From Gemmatimonadaceae bacterium (GTDB lineage Bacteria > Gemmatimonadota > Gemmatimonadetes > Gemmatimonadales > Gemmatimonadaceae), in assembly GCA_017881545.1 (NCBI GenBank), contig JADGQU010000088.1, forward strand, positions 1 through 8,256: a stretch of DNA of 8,256 nt, in the 5' to 3' direction. The notes under the pieces are model-generated. The model saw only the letters and a program-made list of their open reading frames with translations, was not told where the DNA came from and searched no databases. Within the stretch, counting starts at the first letter, position 1; the number at the start of each line of letters is the position of its first letter. Position numbers and translations under genes: made by a program. Positions 1-6,282 of this stretch are shown one piece after another.

Positions 1-829
1 CCCCGATCACGATTCCCGCCGCCGACAATTCGTCTTCCGCCTGGATGATGCAGTATCTGGCAAGCCCCGTTTCCGGCTCGGTTCTGAATTTCTTGCAGAA
101 CGAAGTGAACGCCTCCATCAACGAGGTGGACGGCGTGATCGGATACCACGCGCCAACCGTCGCACCGGCGTAAACGGCGCCCAGCGCGGCCGCGGAGTTG
201 CCGTCGATGATGATCGAGTCGCTGGTGGCATCCATGTGATCGAGATGAAACGGCAGCGGACAATCGAAGTGCGACTTGGCGTAGTCGAAACCAAGCTGGA
301 TGGCGCGACGATTCGCCTCGAGCAGTCCCTTCTTCTTGGAGAATTTCTCGGTCAGCATCTGACCGACGATCTCCATGTCCATGCTCAGAAACGCGGCCAG
401 CGCGCCGGAATACACGATGTTGCGAAGCAGCGTGCGATTCCGATCGCCCTCGAAGTTCTCGACGCACATCTTCCCGAAGGGGATGCCGAGGATTGTGATT
501 CCTTCCCGGACCAGGTCCGGCTCGAGCGGCCACGACGAGTCGTAGAGGAGATACCCGCCCTTCCTCACTGCTGCGACATCCTTGGCGTAAGTGCTCGGAT
601 TGAGCGTGACGACCAGATCCATCTCCTGGGGCCGCGCCGTGTACCCGTCCTTGCTGACGCGAATGTCATAGAACGTCGGCAGCCCCTGGATGTTGGACGG
701 GAAGATGTTCTTTCCCGTGACGGGAATGCCCATGCGGAAGATCGCCTGCATGAGCAGACTGTTGGCGCTGGCCGAGCCCGTGCCGTTCACGGTGGCCATC
801 CTGAATGAGAAGTCGTTGACGCCGCTCAT
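1..829 (-). CDS. korA: 2-oxoacid:ferredoxin oxidoreductase, fused gamma-alpha subunit (KorA type), partial
   Basis: The reading frame is open from an ATG at 829 to the window edge (276 codons), so the C-terminal part is missing. The product would be the gamma-alpha chain of a thiamine-diphosphate enzyme that oxidises a 2-oxoacid such as 2-oxoglutarate to the acyl-CoA with reduction of ferredoxin. The thiamine-binding beta subunit is expected further along the operon, outside the window. Residues 1 to about 190 are the gamma domain, with NGTGSASAN at 15-23 and SNIQGLP at 45-51. From about 205 the alpha (PFOR N-terminal) domain begins, with the hallmark YPITPSTS at 229-236 and an acidic QAEDELSAAG at 263-272. 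The ATG overlaps the upstream stop codon as ATGA, and a GGTGGAAG ribosome site ends four to five bases before it, so translation is probably coupled. The family is clear. The substrate (2-oxoglutarate, pyruvate or another 2-oxoacid) is inferred only from resemblance to KorA. Confidence 0.9.
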   Translation of the reverse strand, partial: MSGVNDFSFRMATVNGTGSASANSLLMQAIFRMGIPVTGKNIFPSNIQGLPTFYDIRVSKDGYTARPQEMDLVVTLNPSTYAKDVAAVRKGGYLLYDSSWPLEPDLVREGITILGIPFGKMCVENFEGDRNRTLLRNIVYSGALAAFLSMDMEIVGQMLTEKFSKKKGLLEANRRAIQLGFDYAKSHFDCPLPFHLDHMDATSDSIIIDGNSAAALGAVYAGATVGAWYPITPSTSLMEAFTSFCKKFRTEPETGLARYCIIQAEDELSAAGIVIG

Positions 830-2640
830 ACAACTTCCACCGAGGCCGGTCCAGCCGGAGCGAACGCATACGGCAGCACCAGCGCGAACTTCTTCATGTC
901 CCACGCCGCCGTCGGACAACGCTCGGCGCACAGCCCGCAGTGCAGACAGATGTCCTCATCCTTGACCATCACGCGTTTCGTCTGCGGCAGCGCATCGGAC
1001 ACGTATAGGTCCTGGGTCATATTCTGCGCGGGGGCGGAGAGCATTGTCCGGAGATCCATCTCGCTCGCTGCGTTTGGCGTGATCGTGAGACAGCTCACCG
1101 GACAGACGTCCACGCAGGCGTCGCACTCGATGCAGAGAGTGTTCTCGAAGTGGGTTTCGATGTCGCAATTCAGACAGCGCTCGACTTCGGTCGCCGTCTG
1201 CTCGGGCGTGAAGCCCAGCTCCACTTCTACGCCGATCGCCGAAAAGCGCTCGACCAACTCGGCGTGCTTCATCTTCGAGCGCTCCGACGGATTGAAGTCG
1301 TTCGAGTACGCCCACGAGTGCAGCCCCATCTTCGTACTCTCGAGATGCATTCCCTCGGGCGGGCGCTCGTCGACCGGCAGTCCCTGGCAGTGCTGGTGTA
1401 TCGAGATCGCCGCCTGGTGGCCGTGCTCGACCGCCCAGATGATGTTCTGCGGGCCCCATGCGGCGTCGCCGCCGAAGAACACGCCGCGCCGCGTGGATTC
1501 GAAAGTGGTCTTGTTGATGACGGGCATGGCGTGCTCGTCGAACGCGATGCCGATGTCACGCTCGATCCAGGGAAATGCGTTGTCCTGTCCGATGGCGAGG
1601 ATGACTTCGTCGCAGGGAATGATGACTGTGTCGATCACGGTGCTCGTCTGGCGGCTGTTGTCGTTGGTCCACCGGAGTCGTTCGAACTCCATGCCGACGA
1701 GCTTGCCTTTTTCAATGACGAAGCGCTTCGGCGCGTGATTCTCGACGATGTGGATTCCCTCCTCATCGGCGTCTTCCAGCTCCCAGGGCGAAGCCTTGAA
1801 ATACGGCCGCGAGCGTCTCGCCACGACCTTTGTATCGAGTCCGCCCAGCCGGCGTGAGGTGCGGCAGCAGTCCATGGCCGTGTTGCCGACGCCGATTATC
1901 AGGACGCGCGGCGAGATCTTGTCGATGTGGCCGAAGTGCACGGAACCGAGCCACTCGATGCCAATGTGGATGCGCTCGCGCGCGCCTTCATCCCAGCGCC
2001 CCGGGATGTCGAGCTCTTTCCCTTTTGGCGCGCCGCTTCCGACGAAGATCGCGTCGAAATTGTTGTTGACGCTCAGCAGCTCCTTGAGGCTCGAGACGGG
2101 CGTGTTGTACCGCACCTCGGCGCCCATGTCGATGATGTAGCCCGTCTCTTCGTCGAGCACGCTTGCAGGGAGGCGAAAGGCCGGGATGTTGAAGCGCATC
2201 AAGCCGCCGGCGCGTGCATACTTCTCGTAGATCACCACCTCGTAGCCGAGCGGAAGGAGATCGTTGGCGACCGTGAGCGCAGCCGGGCCGGCGCCGATGA
2301 GCGCGACGCGCTTTCCGTTCCTGATTTCCGGAGCCTTGGGAAGGTATTCCTGGATGTCGTCCCGCAGGTCTGCCGCCACTCTCTTCAACCGGCAGATGGC
2401 GACAGGCTTTCCGTCTATTCGCCCGCGCCGGCAGGCCGGCTCGCATGGCCGGTCGCAGGTGCGGCCGAGGATGCCCGGGAAGACGTTGGATTCCCGGTTG
2501 AGCAGGTAGGACTCGGTGTAGCGCCCCTGGGCTATCAGCCGGAGGTATTCCGGCACATTGGTGTGGGCAGGACAGGCGTACTGGCAGTCTACGACCTTAT
2601 GGTAGTTCTTTGGATTCGAGGCGTCGGTGTAACAGGACAT
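826..2640 (-). CDS. GltD-like NAD(P)H-dependent FAD oxidoreductase with C-terminal 2[4Fe-4S] ferredoxin domain
   Basis: This 604-residue flavoprotein resembles the glutamate synthase small subunit (GltD), with a ferredoxin domain added. Visible in order: an N-terminal Fe-S domain with C19, C23, C62, C66 and C70; an FAD Rossmann motif GAGPAA at 116-121; a second nucleotide motif GVGNTA at 250-255, followed by ARRSR at 274-278, whose arginines suggest NADPH (inference); the FAD-closing GGDAAWG at 390-396; then C489/C492, a cluster motif at C503, C506, C509, C513 and another at C565, C568, C571, C575, both CxxCxxCxxxCP. No glutamate synthase large subunit is adjacent; the next gene, overlapping by ATGA, is korA. 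The likely role is moving electrons between NAD(P)H and the oxidoreductase's ferredoxin. The frame extends to a TTG at 2700, but I chose the ATG at 2640 because family-like sequence starts there. Its ribosome site is weak: AAAAGG about 14 bases upstream. Confidence 0.93.
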   Translation of the reverse strand: MSCYTDASNPKNYHKVVDCQYACPAHTNVPEYLRLIAQGRYTESYLLNRESNVFPGILGRTCDRPCEPACRRGRIDGKPVAICRLKRVAADLRDDIQEYLPKAPEIRNGKRVALIGAGPAALTVANDLLPLGYEVVIYEKYARAGGLMRFNIPAFRLPASVLDEETGYIIDMGAEVRYNTPVSSLKELLSVNNNFDAIFVGSGAPKGKELDIPGRWDEGARERIHIGIEWLGSVHFGHIDKISPRVLIIGVGNTAMDCCRTSRRLGGLDTKVVARRSRPYFKASPWELEDADEEGIHIVENHAPKRFVIEKGKLVGMEFERLRWTNDNSRQTSTVIDTVIIPCDEVILAIGQDNAFPWIERDIGIAFDEHAMPVINKTTFESTRRGVFFGGDAAWGPQNIIWAVEHGHQAAISIHQHCQGLPVDERPPEGMHLESTKMGLHSWAYSNDFNPSERSKMKHAELVERFSAIGVEVELGFTPEQTATEVERCLNCDIETHFENTLCIECDACVDVCPVSCLTITPNAASEMDLRTMLSAPAQNMTQDLYVSDALPQTKRVMVKDEDICLHCGLCAERCPTAAWDMKKFALVLPYAFAPAGPASVEVV

Positions 2641-2750
2641 GCCGGCTGTTTTGACCTTTTTGGGGATATTGCAAAGTACAGCGGTTGCGTGCCGTCGCAA
2701 AGCTACTCACGGTCTTGCTGCCGTCGCCGGGGCAATCGATAATATCCGCC
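2641..2750. promoter_or_regulatory. Divergent intergenic region with a 13-of-14 direct repeat
   Basis: This spacer separates the minus-strand flavoprotein gene from the plus-strand DUF1624 gene. It contains TTGCGTGCCGTCGC at 2685-2698 and TTGCTGCCGTCGC at 2715-2727. They are the same word apart from one inserted G, and their starts are 30 bp apart, close to three helical turns. The second copy supplies the -35 box of the plus-strand promoter. The first lies over a weak minus-strand promoter candidate, TTGCGA at 2700-2695 and TACTTT at 2678-2673 with a 16-bp gap. A regulator bound to both copies could affect both genes. The repeat is seen; the regulatory role is inference. Confidence 0.4.
2715..2743 (+). 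promoter_or_regulatory. Sigma-70-type promoter of the DUF1624 gene, predicting a leaderless transcript
   Basis: A -35 box TTGCTG (2715-2720) and a -10 box GATAAT (2738-2743, five of six consensus bases) are separated by exactly 17 bp. Transcription would begin about 2749-2751, on or next to the ATG at 2751, leaving no room for a ribosome-binding site. No Shine-Dalgarno-like sequence precedes that ATG, which fits leaderless translation. Confidence 0.55.
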
Positions 2751-3926
2751 ATGCAAGCCGGCCGCCGGATCCACTCGATCGACGTCGCCCGCGGAATCGC
2801 GATGGTCCTCATGGCGATCGACCACGTTCGCGTCTACTCCGGCGTGCGTCCGGGCGGGCCCGTTCCCAGCGTCTTCTTCACGCGCTGGATCACCAACTTC
2901 GTTGCCCCCGCGTTCGCTTTTTTCGCCGGCACATCTGCCTACCTCCTCGGCCGCAAACTCGGCGATCGGCGCGCACTCGCACGCTATCTGGTCACGCGCG
3001 GACTCATCCTGGTCCTGCTCGAGCTCACGTTCATTCGCGTCGCGTGGACTTTCAACTTCGACTTCGGCGAGTATCTCCTGGCGGGCGTCATCTGGATGCT
3101 CGGCTGGTGCATGGTGTTGCTCGCCGCGCTCATCTGGCTGCCGACAGCGGTCATCGGCGCGTTTGGCGTAGCGATGATCATCCTTCACAACCTGATGGAC
3201 TTTTTGTCGCCCGCCGCCGGCACTGCGCTACAGGAGAGCTCGCTCAGCTGGCTCTGGCAGATCCTCTACTTCGGTGGGGCGATACACCTCGGCCAAAACG
3301 GGCCGACGCTCATTGTGCTCTACTCCATCGTGCCGTGGATTGGAGTGATGGCGGCGGGCTACGCGTTCGGCGCGGTGATGATCATGGAGCCGAGACGGCG
3401 TGACAGGATTTGCATCGTACTTGGTCTGTCAGCGATCGCGCTTTTTCTCGTGCTTCGAACGATCGATGTGTACGGCGACCCGCGGCACTGGCACGCCACC
3501 GGACCGACGGAGATGTCCGTCCTGCTCCGCTTCCTCAATACCAACAAGTATCCGGCATCGCTTCAGTTTCTGCTGATGACGCTCGGGCCTACCATCCTCC
3601 TGTTGCCATTCGTCGAGAACGCACGAGGCAGGATCGGCGAATTCTTCGCGACGTTCGGGCGAGTCCCGATGTTCTACTATCTGATTCACATCCCGACGAT
3701 TCATCTCGCGGCGCTGCTCGTCTCGATCGTGCGCGAGGGACACGTGGAACCGTGGCTGTTCGCGAATCATCCGACGATGAACCCCCCGCCACCCGACGGC
3801 TACACCTGGAGCCTCTCGCTTCTCTATGCGGTGTTCGTCGTCGTCATCGCAGTGCTTTACCCAAAGAGCCGGTGGTACGCGCGAAGGAAGGCCACGAATC
3901 CTTCGCCTTGGATGCGCTACATCTGA
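2751..3926 (+). CDS. DUF1624/HGSNAT-like multi-pass membrane protein (putative acyltransferase)
   Basis: The 391-residue protein is strongly hydrophobic, with about ten or eleven likely membrane segments, for example near 10-25, 43-68, 84-100, 108-130, 131-150, 186-212, 218-236, 270-288, 300-325 and 353-370. The N-terminus SIDVARGIAMVLMAIDH (9-25) is the signature of the DUF1624/heparan-alpha-glucosaminide N-acetyltransferase catalytic family. H25 is a candidate for the acetyl-carrying histidine of the human enzyme, an inference by position. KYPASLQFLLMTLGP at 266-280 is a second strongly conserved family block. Bacterial members are presumed to move acyl groups across the inner membrane onto sugars, but this one's substrate cannot be told. 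An in-frame start at 2685 would add 22 residues; I prefer 2751 because the family signature follows directly and the predicted promoter lies downstream of 2685. A proline run, NPPPPDG (344-350), sits in the last non-membrane loop. It appears to be transcribed alone. Confidence 0.88.
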   Translation: MQAGRRIHSIDVARGIAMVLMAIDHVRVYSGVRPGGPVPSVFFTRWITNFVAPAFAFFAGTSAYLLGRKLGDRRALARYLVTRGLILVLLELTFIRVAWTFNFDFGEYLLAGVIWMLGWCMVLLAALIWLPTAVIGAFGVAMIILHNLMDFLSPAAGTALQESSLSWLWQILYFGGAIHLGQNGPTLIVLYSIVPWIGVMAAGYAFGAVMIMEPRRRDRICIVLGLSAIALFLVLRTIDVYGDPRHWHATGPTEMSVLLRFLNTNKYPASLQFLLMTLGPTILLLPFVENARGRIGEFFATFGRVPMFYYLIHIPTIHLAALLVSIVREGHVEPWLFANHPTMNPPPPDGYTWSLSLLYAVFVVVIAVLYPKSRWYARRKATNPSPWMRYI

Positions 3927-4011
3927 CTGGGACGGCGGTCGTCACCGGCGGTAGCCGGGGAACGGGAACATCGTTATTAATCGGGCGCCCTAGGGAACAG
4001 AACGGCTGCGG
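3927..4011. other. Convergent intergenic spacer without a clear terminator
   Basis: Both flanking genes end here. The spacer has a short hairpin CCGGC-GGTA-GCCGG (3945-3958), overlapping palindromes GGGCGCCC (3983-3990) and CCCTAGGG (3988-3995), and three copies of GGGAAC (3958-3963, 3964-3969, 3993-3998). None is followed by a T-tract on either strand, so an intrinsic terminator is not supported. Termination may be factor-dependent, or the transcripts may overlap. Confidence 0.4.
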
Positions 4012-5439
4012 TTAGTCATTCGCTACTTTGCTCGATGGGCGCCGCATCGCGTAAATCGCGATGCCGAGAAGGTTGGCCCCAAGTATGACGACGATGATTT
4101 TCGCCGCAAAGATTTGCCAGCTTGCGACGTCGATGATCGGAAATACCGATAGCGTCGAGTAAAGAAGAGTGACGGCGAAGCCGCACATCGCAGCAATGCG
4201 GAGGAATCGCGACGGCCGTCGCGCCAGATTCGCCGCGCCGAAAATCGGGATCGCGAACAGCGCGAGGAAAGTGAGCGCGTAAAAAATCCCGGCCGCGTTC
4301 TCGAGCAGCTGAAACGCTTCCTGAACTCCGACGCCCGCCTGTCCCGCCAGCGTCAGCGCGATCGTGATTGCGCTCACGAACAGAATCGAGTTAACCGGCG
4401 TTCTGAATCGCGGGTGCAGCCGCGTGAACCACGCCGGCAGCAGATTGTCCCACCCGGCCACGAGTGGAAGTCTCGTATTCCCGTTGAACACCATCGTCAT
4501 TACGCCCACCTGGCGCAGCAGCAGCAACAGGATCAGCGCCGGCACAATGAGCCGCGCGATCCCCATTCCCGCGAAGCCGATGCTCAGCGTCTGCGGAATC
4601 GGGCTCACGAGATCGATGCGGTCCAACGGCACCAGCGCGATCACGCTGTTGGTTCCTAGTATGAACATGAGCGCGATCACGGGCGCCGCGATGCGAACGG
4701 AGCGGCCGATCGTGCGTTCGGGACTGCGCGCCTCTCCCGCCATGATTGCCACGTACTCGAACCCGCTCAAGGCTCCAAGTGCCATCTTGCCGAAGATGTT
4801 GAGGCTGAACGGCGTGACCGCGGGCGCCGTGACGTCGAGCGGATGGTAGGACACGGGCTTGCCGTGCCTGAACGCAATCAGGGGAACGATGAGAAGCGCG
4901 GCGAACGTAAGGACGTGGGCGATACCGCCCACGTCCTGCACCCATCGCCCTGTGTGCAGGCCGAGCACCGAGATGCCCGTGACGAACAACAGCGCGGCGA
5001 CGCTGACGATCGGTGTGTACCACCACACCTGAGAGAGCGATGCCGTGCCGCCGGTAAGCAGATAGGACGCGTTGGTCGCGATCGTGACGCCGAACGTCGC
5101 GATGATCAGGACCGCGTATGCCCAGAGATTCCAGGCGACCATGAACCCCGCGAATTTTCCGAGCGCAATCGTCGTCCACTGATAGACCCCGCCCTCGAGC
5201 GGCATCATGCGGCTCAGGAAAATCACGACCGCGGCCTGCGGCAGATAGAACGACGCGATCGCGAGCAGCCAGAAAACGGTGTGGGACGTCCCGAGCTTGG
5301 CGGCAGTACCGACCCAGGACGAGCCGACGACATAGAGGATCTGCATCAACACCAGGTCGACCAGGCCGAGCTCTTTGCGGAGCCCGGCACTTCTCGCTTC
5401 GACCTGCGCGGTGCGCTCTACAGCGGTCTGGCTGGACAA
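4012..5439 (-). CDS. APC-family permease (amino acid/polyamine/organocation transporter)
   Basis: The 475-residue protein is predicted to have about twelve membrane helices and shows several APC-superfamily blocks: PLEGGVYQW at 80-88 (the loop after helix 2), GALSGFEYVAIMAGEARSPERT at 222-243 (helix 6 and its acidic end) and LPAWFTRLHPRFRTPVN at 334-350. It should sit in the inner membrane and import a small solute, probably an amino acid or amine, by cation- or exchange-driven transport. Specificity is not readable. Helix 1 (about 27-50) reads YVVGSSWVGTAAKLG and lacks the usual GxG-type unwound turn that binds the substrate amino group and carboxylate. The start is TTG at 5439, the only initiator that keeps the soluble N-terminus, with a purine-rich AGAGAGA about 11 bases upstream. 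It begins 22 bp after the stop of the SGNH hydrolase gene, so the two probably share a transcript. Confidence 0.9.
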   Translation of the reverse strand: MSSQTAVERTAQVEARSAGLRKELGLVDLVLMQILYVVGSSWVGTAAKLGTSHTVFWLLAIASFYLPQAAVVIFLSRMMPLEGGVYQWTTIALGKFAGFMVAWNLWAYAVLIIATFGVTIATNASYLLTGGTASLSQVWWYTPIVSVAALLFVTGISVLGLHTGRWVQDVGGIAHVLTFAALLIVPLIAFRHGKPVSYHPLDVTAPAVTPFSLNIFGKMALGALSGFEYVAIMAGEARSPERTIGRSVRIAAPVIALMFILGTNSVIALVPLDRIDLVSPIPQTLSIGFAGMGIARLIVPALILLLLLRQVGVMTMVFNGNTRLPLVAGWDNLLPAWFTRLHPRFRTPVNSILFVSAITIALTLAGQAGVGVQEAFQLLENAAGIFYALTFLALFAIPIFGAANLARRPSRFLRIAAMCGFAVTLLYSTLSVFPIIDVASWQIFAAKIIVVILGANLLGIAIYAMRRPSSKVAND

Positions 5440-5461
5440 AGCTCTGGCGCGTCTCTCTTCG

Positions 5462-6133
5462 TTACCGAAGTGCCGGCAGGATGAGTCTGCGCCAGATGGA
5501 GTAGCCGCTGGCGTTCATGTGCAATCCATCCTCGACGTACAGCTCGCGCCTCAACTGACCGGACGCGTCGAGCATCGGCGTGAACACGTCGATGTACTGA
5601 AGCCTCTTGTCTTTGCCCACATAATCGTGGATCAGCCGATTGGCTACGCGAATGCTGTCGGTGATGCTCCATCGGTCAATGCTTGGTTTGATCGACACGT
5701 ACACGATTCGCGTGGCGGGAAGCTTTGCGTGCGCGATAGCGACAAAATTCTGGAAGTCTTCGAACACCTGCACGGGCGTTCGTCCCTCGGCCAAATCGTT
5801 TTCTCCGGAGTAGAGAACTATGAGCGGCGGCTTGTAGGGCAGGATGATGCGATCGAACGACTTCACGTTCTCGTGGAGCGTGTATCCGCCGATCCCGCGA
5901 TTGAGCACCGGGATGCCGGCAAAGTCCTGGTCGAGTGTTTCCCACCTGGCGATCGACGAGCTGCCGGCGAAAACGATGGTTCCCGCTGCGGGGAAGTGCG
6001 CTCGATCCGCAGCCTCGAAGCGCGCGATGTCGGACGCCCCGCGTACGGGCTCGCTAACCGCTATCTGACAAACGAGTTGCGGTGCGAAGGCGAGCGCCGC
6101 CAGGGCGACCAGGGGATAGGATAGACGGCGCAT
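5462..6133 (-). CDS. Exported SGNH/GDSL-type hydrolase
   Basis: The 223-residue protein has the four SGNH-hydrolase blocks. Block I is FAGSSSIARW (55-64), where S59 is the likely nucleophile in the GxS arrangement replacing GDS. Block II is NRGIGG (78-83). Block III is GEND (110-113), with N112 in the oxyanion hole. Block V is DGLH (202-205), giving catalytic D202 and H205. Such enzymes cleave esters of lipids, acyl or acetyl sugars, or thioesters; the substrate is unknown here. The first 20 or so residues, MRR followed by a hydrophobic run to about LVC, look like a Sec signal peptide. C22 is preceded by QLV, a poor lipobox, so a lipoprotein is doubtful. The ATG at 6133 has GGAAA about 11 bases upstream. 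The APC permease follows in the same direction, suggesting that a released product might be imported (inference). Confidence 0.92.
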   Translation of the reverse strand: MRRLSYPLVALAALAFAPQLVCQIAVSEPVRGASDIARFEAADRAHFPAAGTIVFAGSSSIARWETLDQDFAGIPVLNRGIGGYTLHENVKSFDRIILPYKPPLIVLYSGENDLAEGRTPVQVFEDFQNFVAIAHAKLPATRIVYVSIKPSIDRWSITDSIRVANRLIHDYVGKDKRLQYIDVFTPMLDASGQLRRELYVEDGLHMNASGYSIWRRLILPALR

Positions 6134-6144
6134 TTTGATCGGGT

Positions 6145-6157
6145 TTCCGGGCCGGAA
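6145..6157. repeat. Short palindrome TTCCGG-G-CCGGAA in the leader of the SGNH hydrolase gene
   Basis: Two perfect 6-bp inverted arms flank one central base, 12 to 24 bp upstream of the hydrolase ATG and overlapping its likely ribosome site on the minus strand. It could be a small operator or simply a GC-rich coincidence. No T-tract supports a terminator. Confidence 0.3.
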
Positions 6158-6188
6158 TCAATAAAGCAGGGCTCGAAAAAGTCGCCCA

Positions 6189-6217
6189 TTGACAAATCGC
6201 CGCCAGTGTTGAATTTT
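6189..6217 (+). promoter_or_regulatory. Promoter of the blaI-like/M56 operon
   Basis: A perfect -35 box TTGACA (6189-6194) is followed after 17 bp by AATTTT (6212-6217), a weak -10 box matching three of six consensus bases. The start site would be about 6224, leaving a leader of roughly 58 bases before the ATG at 6283. A strong -35 with a weak -10 covered by dyad repeats is a usual layout for a repressed promoter. Confidence 0.55.
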
Positions 6218-6240
6218 CAGCAAGGTTGATTTTTCAACAC
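6206..6240. promoter_or_regulatory. Tandem operator-like dyads (candidate BlaI binding sites)
   Basis: Two copies of a 15-bp imperfect palindrome lie 17 bp apart: GTTGAATTTTCAGCA (6208-6222) and GTTGATTTTTCAACA (6225-6239), identical at 13 of 15 positions. The second contains a perfect dyad GTTGA-TTTT-TCAAC (6225-6238). The outer arms GTGTTGAA (6206-6213) and TTCAACAC (6233-6240) also form an exact 8-bp inverted repeat. The first copy covers the -10 box and the second the predicted start site. BlaI/MecI repressors bind as dimers to dyads that overlap their own promoter, so autoregulation is the likely role. The sequence differs from the TACA/TGTA operators known in staphylococci. Confidence 0.6.
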
Positions 6241-6269
6241 ACCCAACTGGGCCAGGCTGTCAGGCCCTC

Positions 6270-6275
6270 AGGTGA
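6270..6275 (+). promoter_or_regulatory. Ribosome-binding site that fixes the BlaI-like start
   Basis: AGGTGA lies seven bases before the ATG at 6283. The in-frame upstream ATG at 6226 has no such site and lies inside the second operator dyad, so 6283 is preferred. Confidence 0.65.
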
Positions 6276-6282
6276 TCTACCC

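Noticed and set aside
236..808. A 190-codon plus-strand open frame
   Set aside because: It lies wholly opposite korA, and its translation is the Arg/His/Asp-rich kind typical of an antisense shadow in GC-rich DNA. The minus-strand frame gives recognisable family motifs.
2641..2700. Longer flavoprotein starting at TTG 2700
   Set aside because: The extra 20 residues do not look like the family N-terminus, and the region overlaps promoter-like sequence. The ATG at 2640 directly precedes family-like sequence.
1927..2742. A 271-codon plus-strand open frame opposite the flavoprotein gene
   Set aside because: It shows no family motifs or ribosome site, and the opposite strand carries complete Rossmann and Fe-S motifs.
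3945..3958. Hairpin CCGGC-GGTA-GCCGG as a terminator between convergent genes
   Set aside because: The stem is only five base pairs and no T-tract follows on either strand.
5375..6124. A 249-codon plus-strand open frame opposite the SGNH hydrolase
   Set aside because: Its composition is shadow-like, while all four catalytic blocks are encoded on the minus strand.
5537..6133. SGNH hydrolase as a lipoprotein through C22
   Set aside because: The residues before the cysteine (QLV) do not fit a lipobox, which wants Leu at -3 and a small residue at -1.
6249..6267. GGGCC/GGCCC hairpin in the repressor leader as a riboswitch or attenuator
   Set aside because: It is a 5-bp stem with a 9-base loop, with no alternative pairing or T-tract and no known riboswitch pattern. 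GC-rich leaders give such stems by chance.
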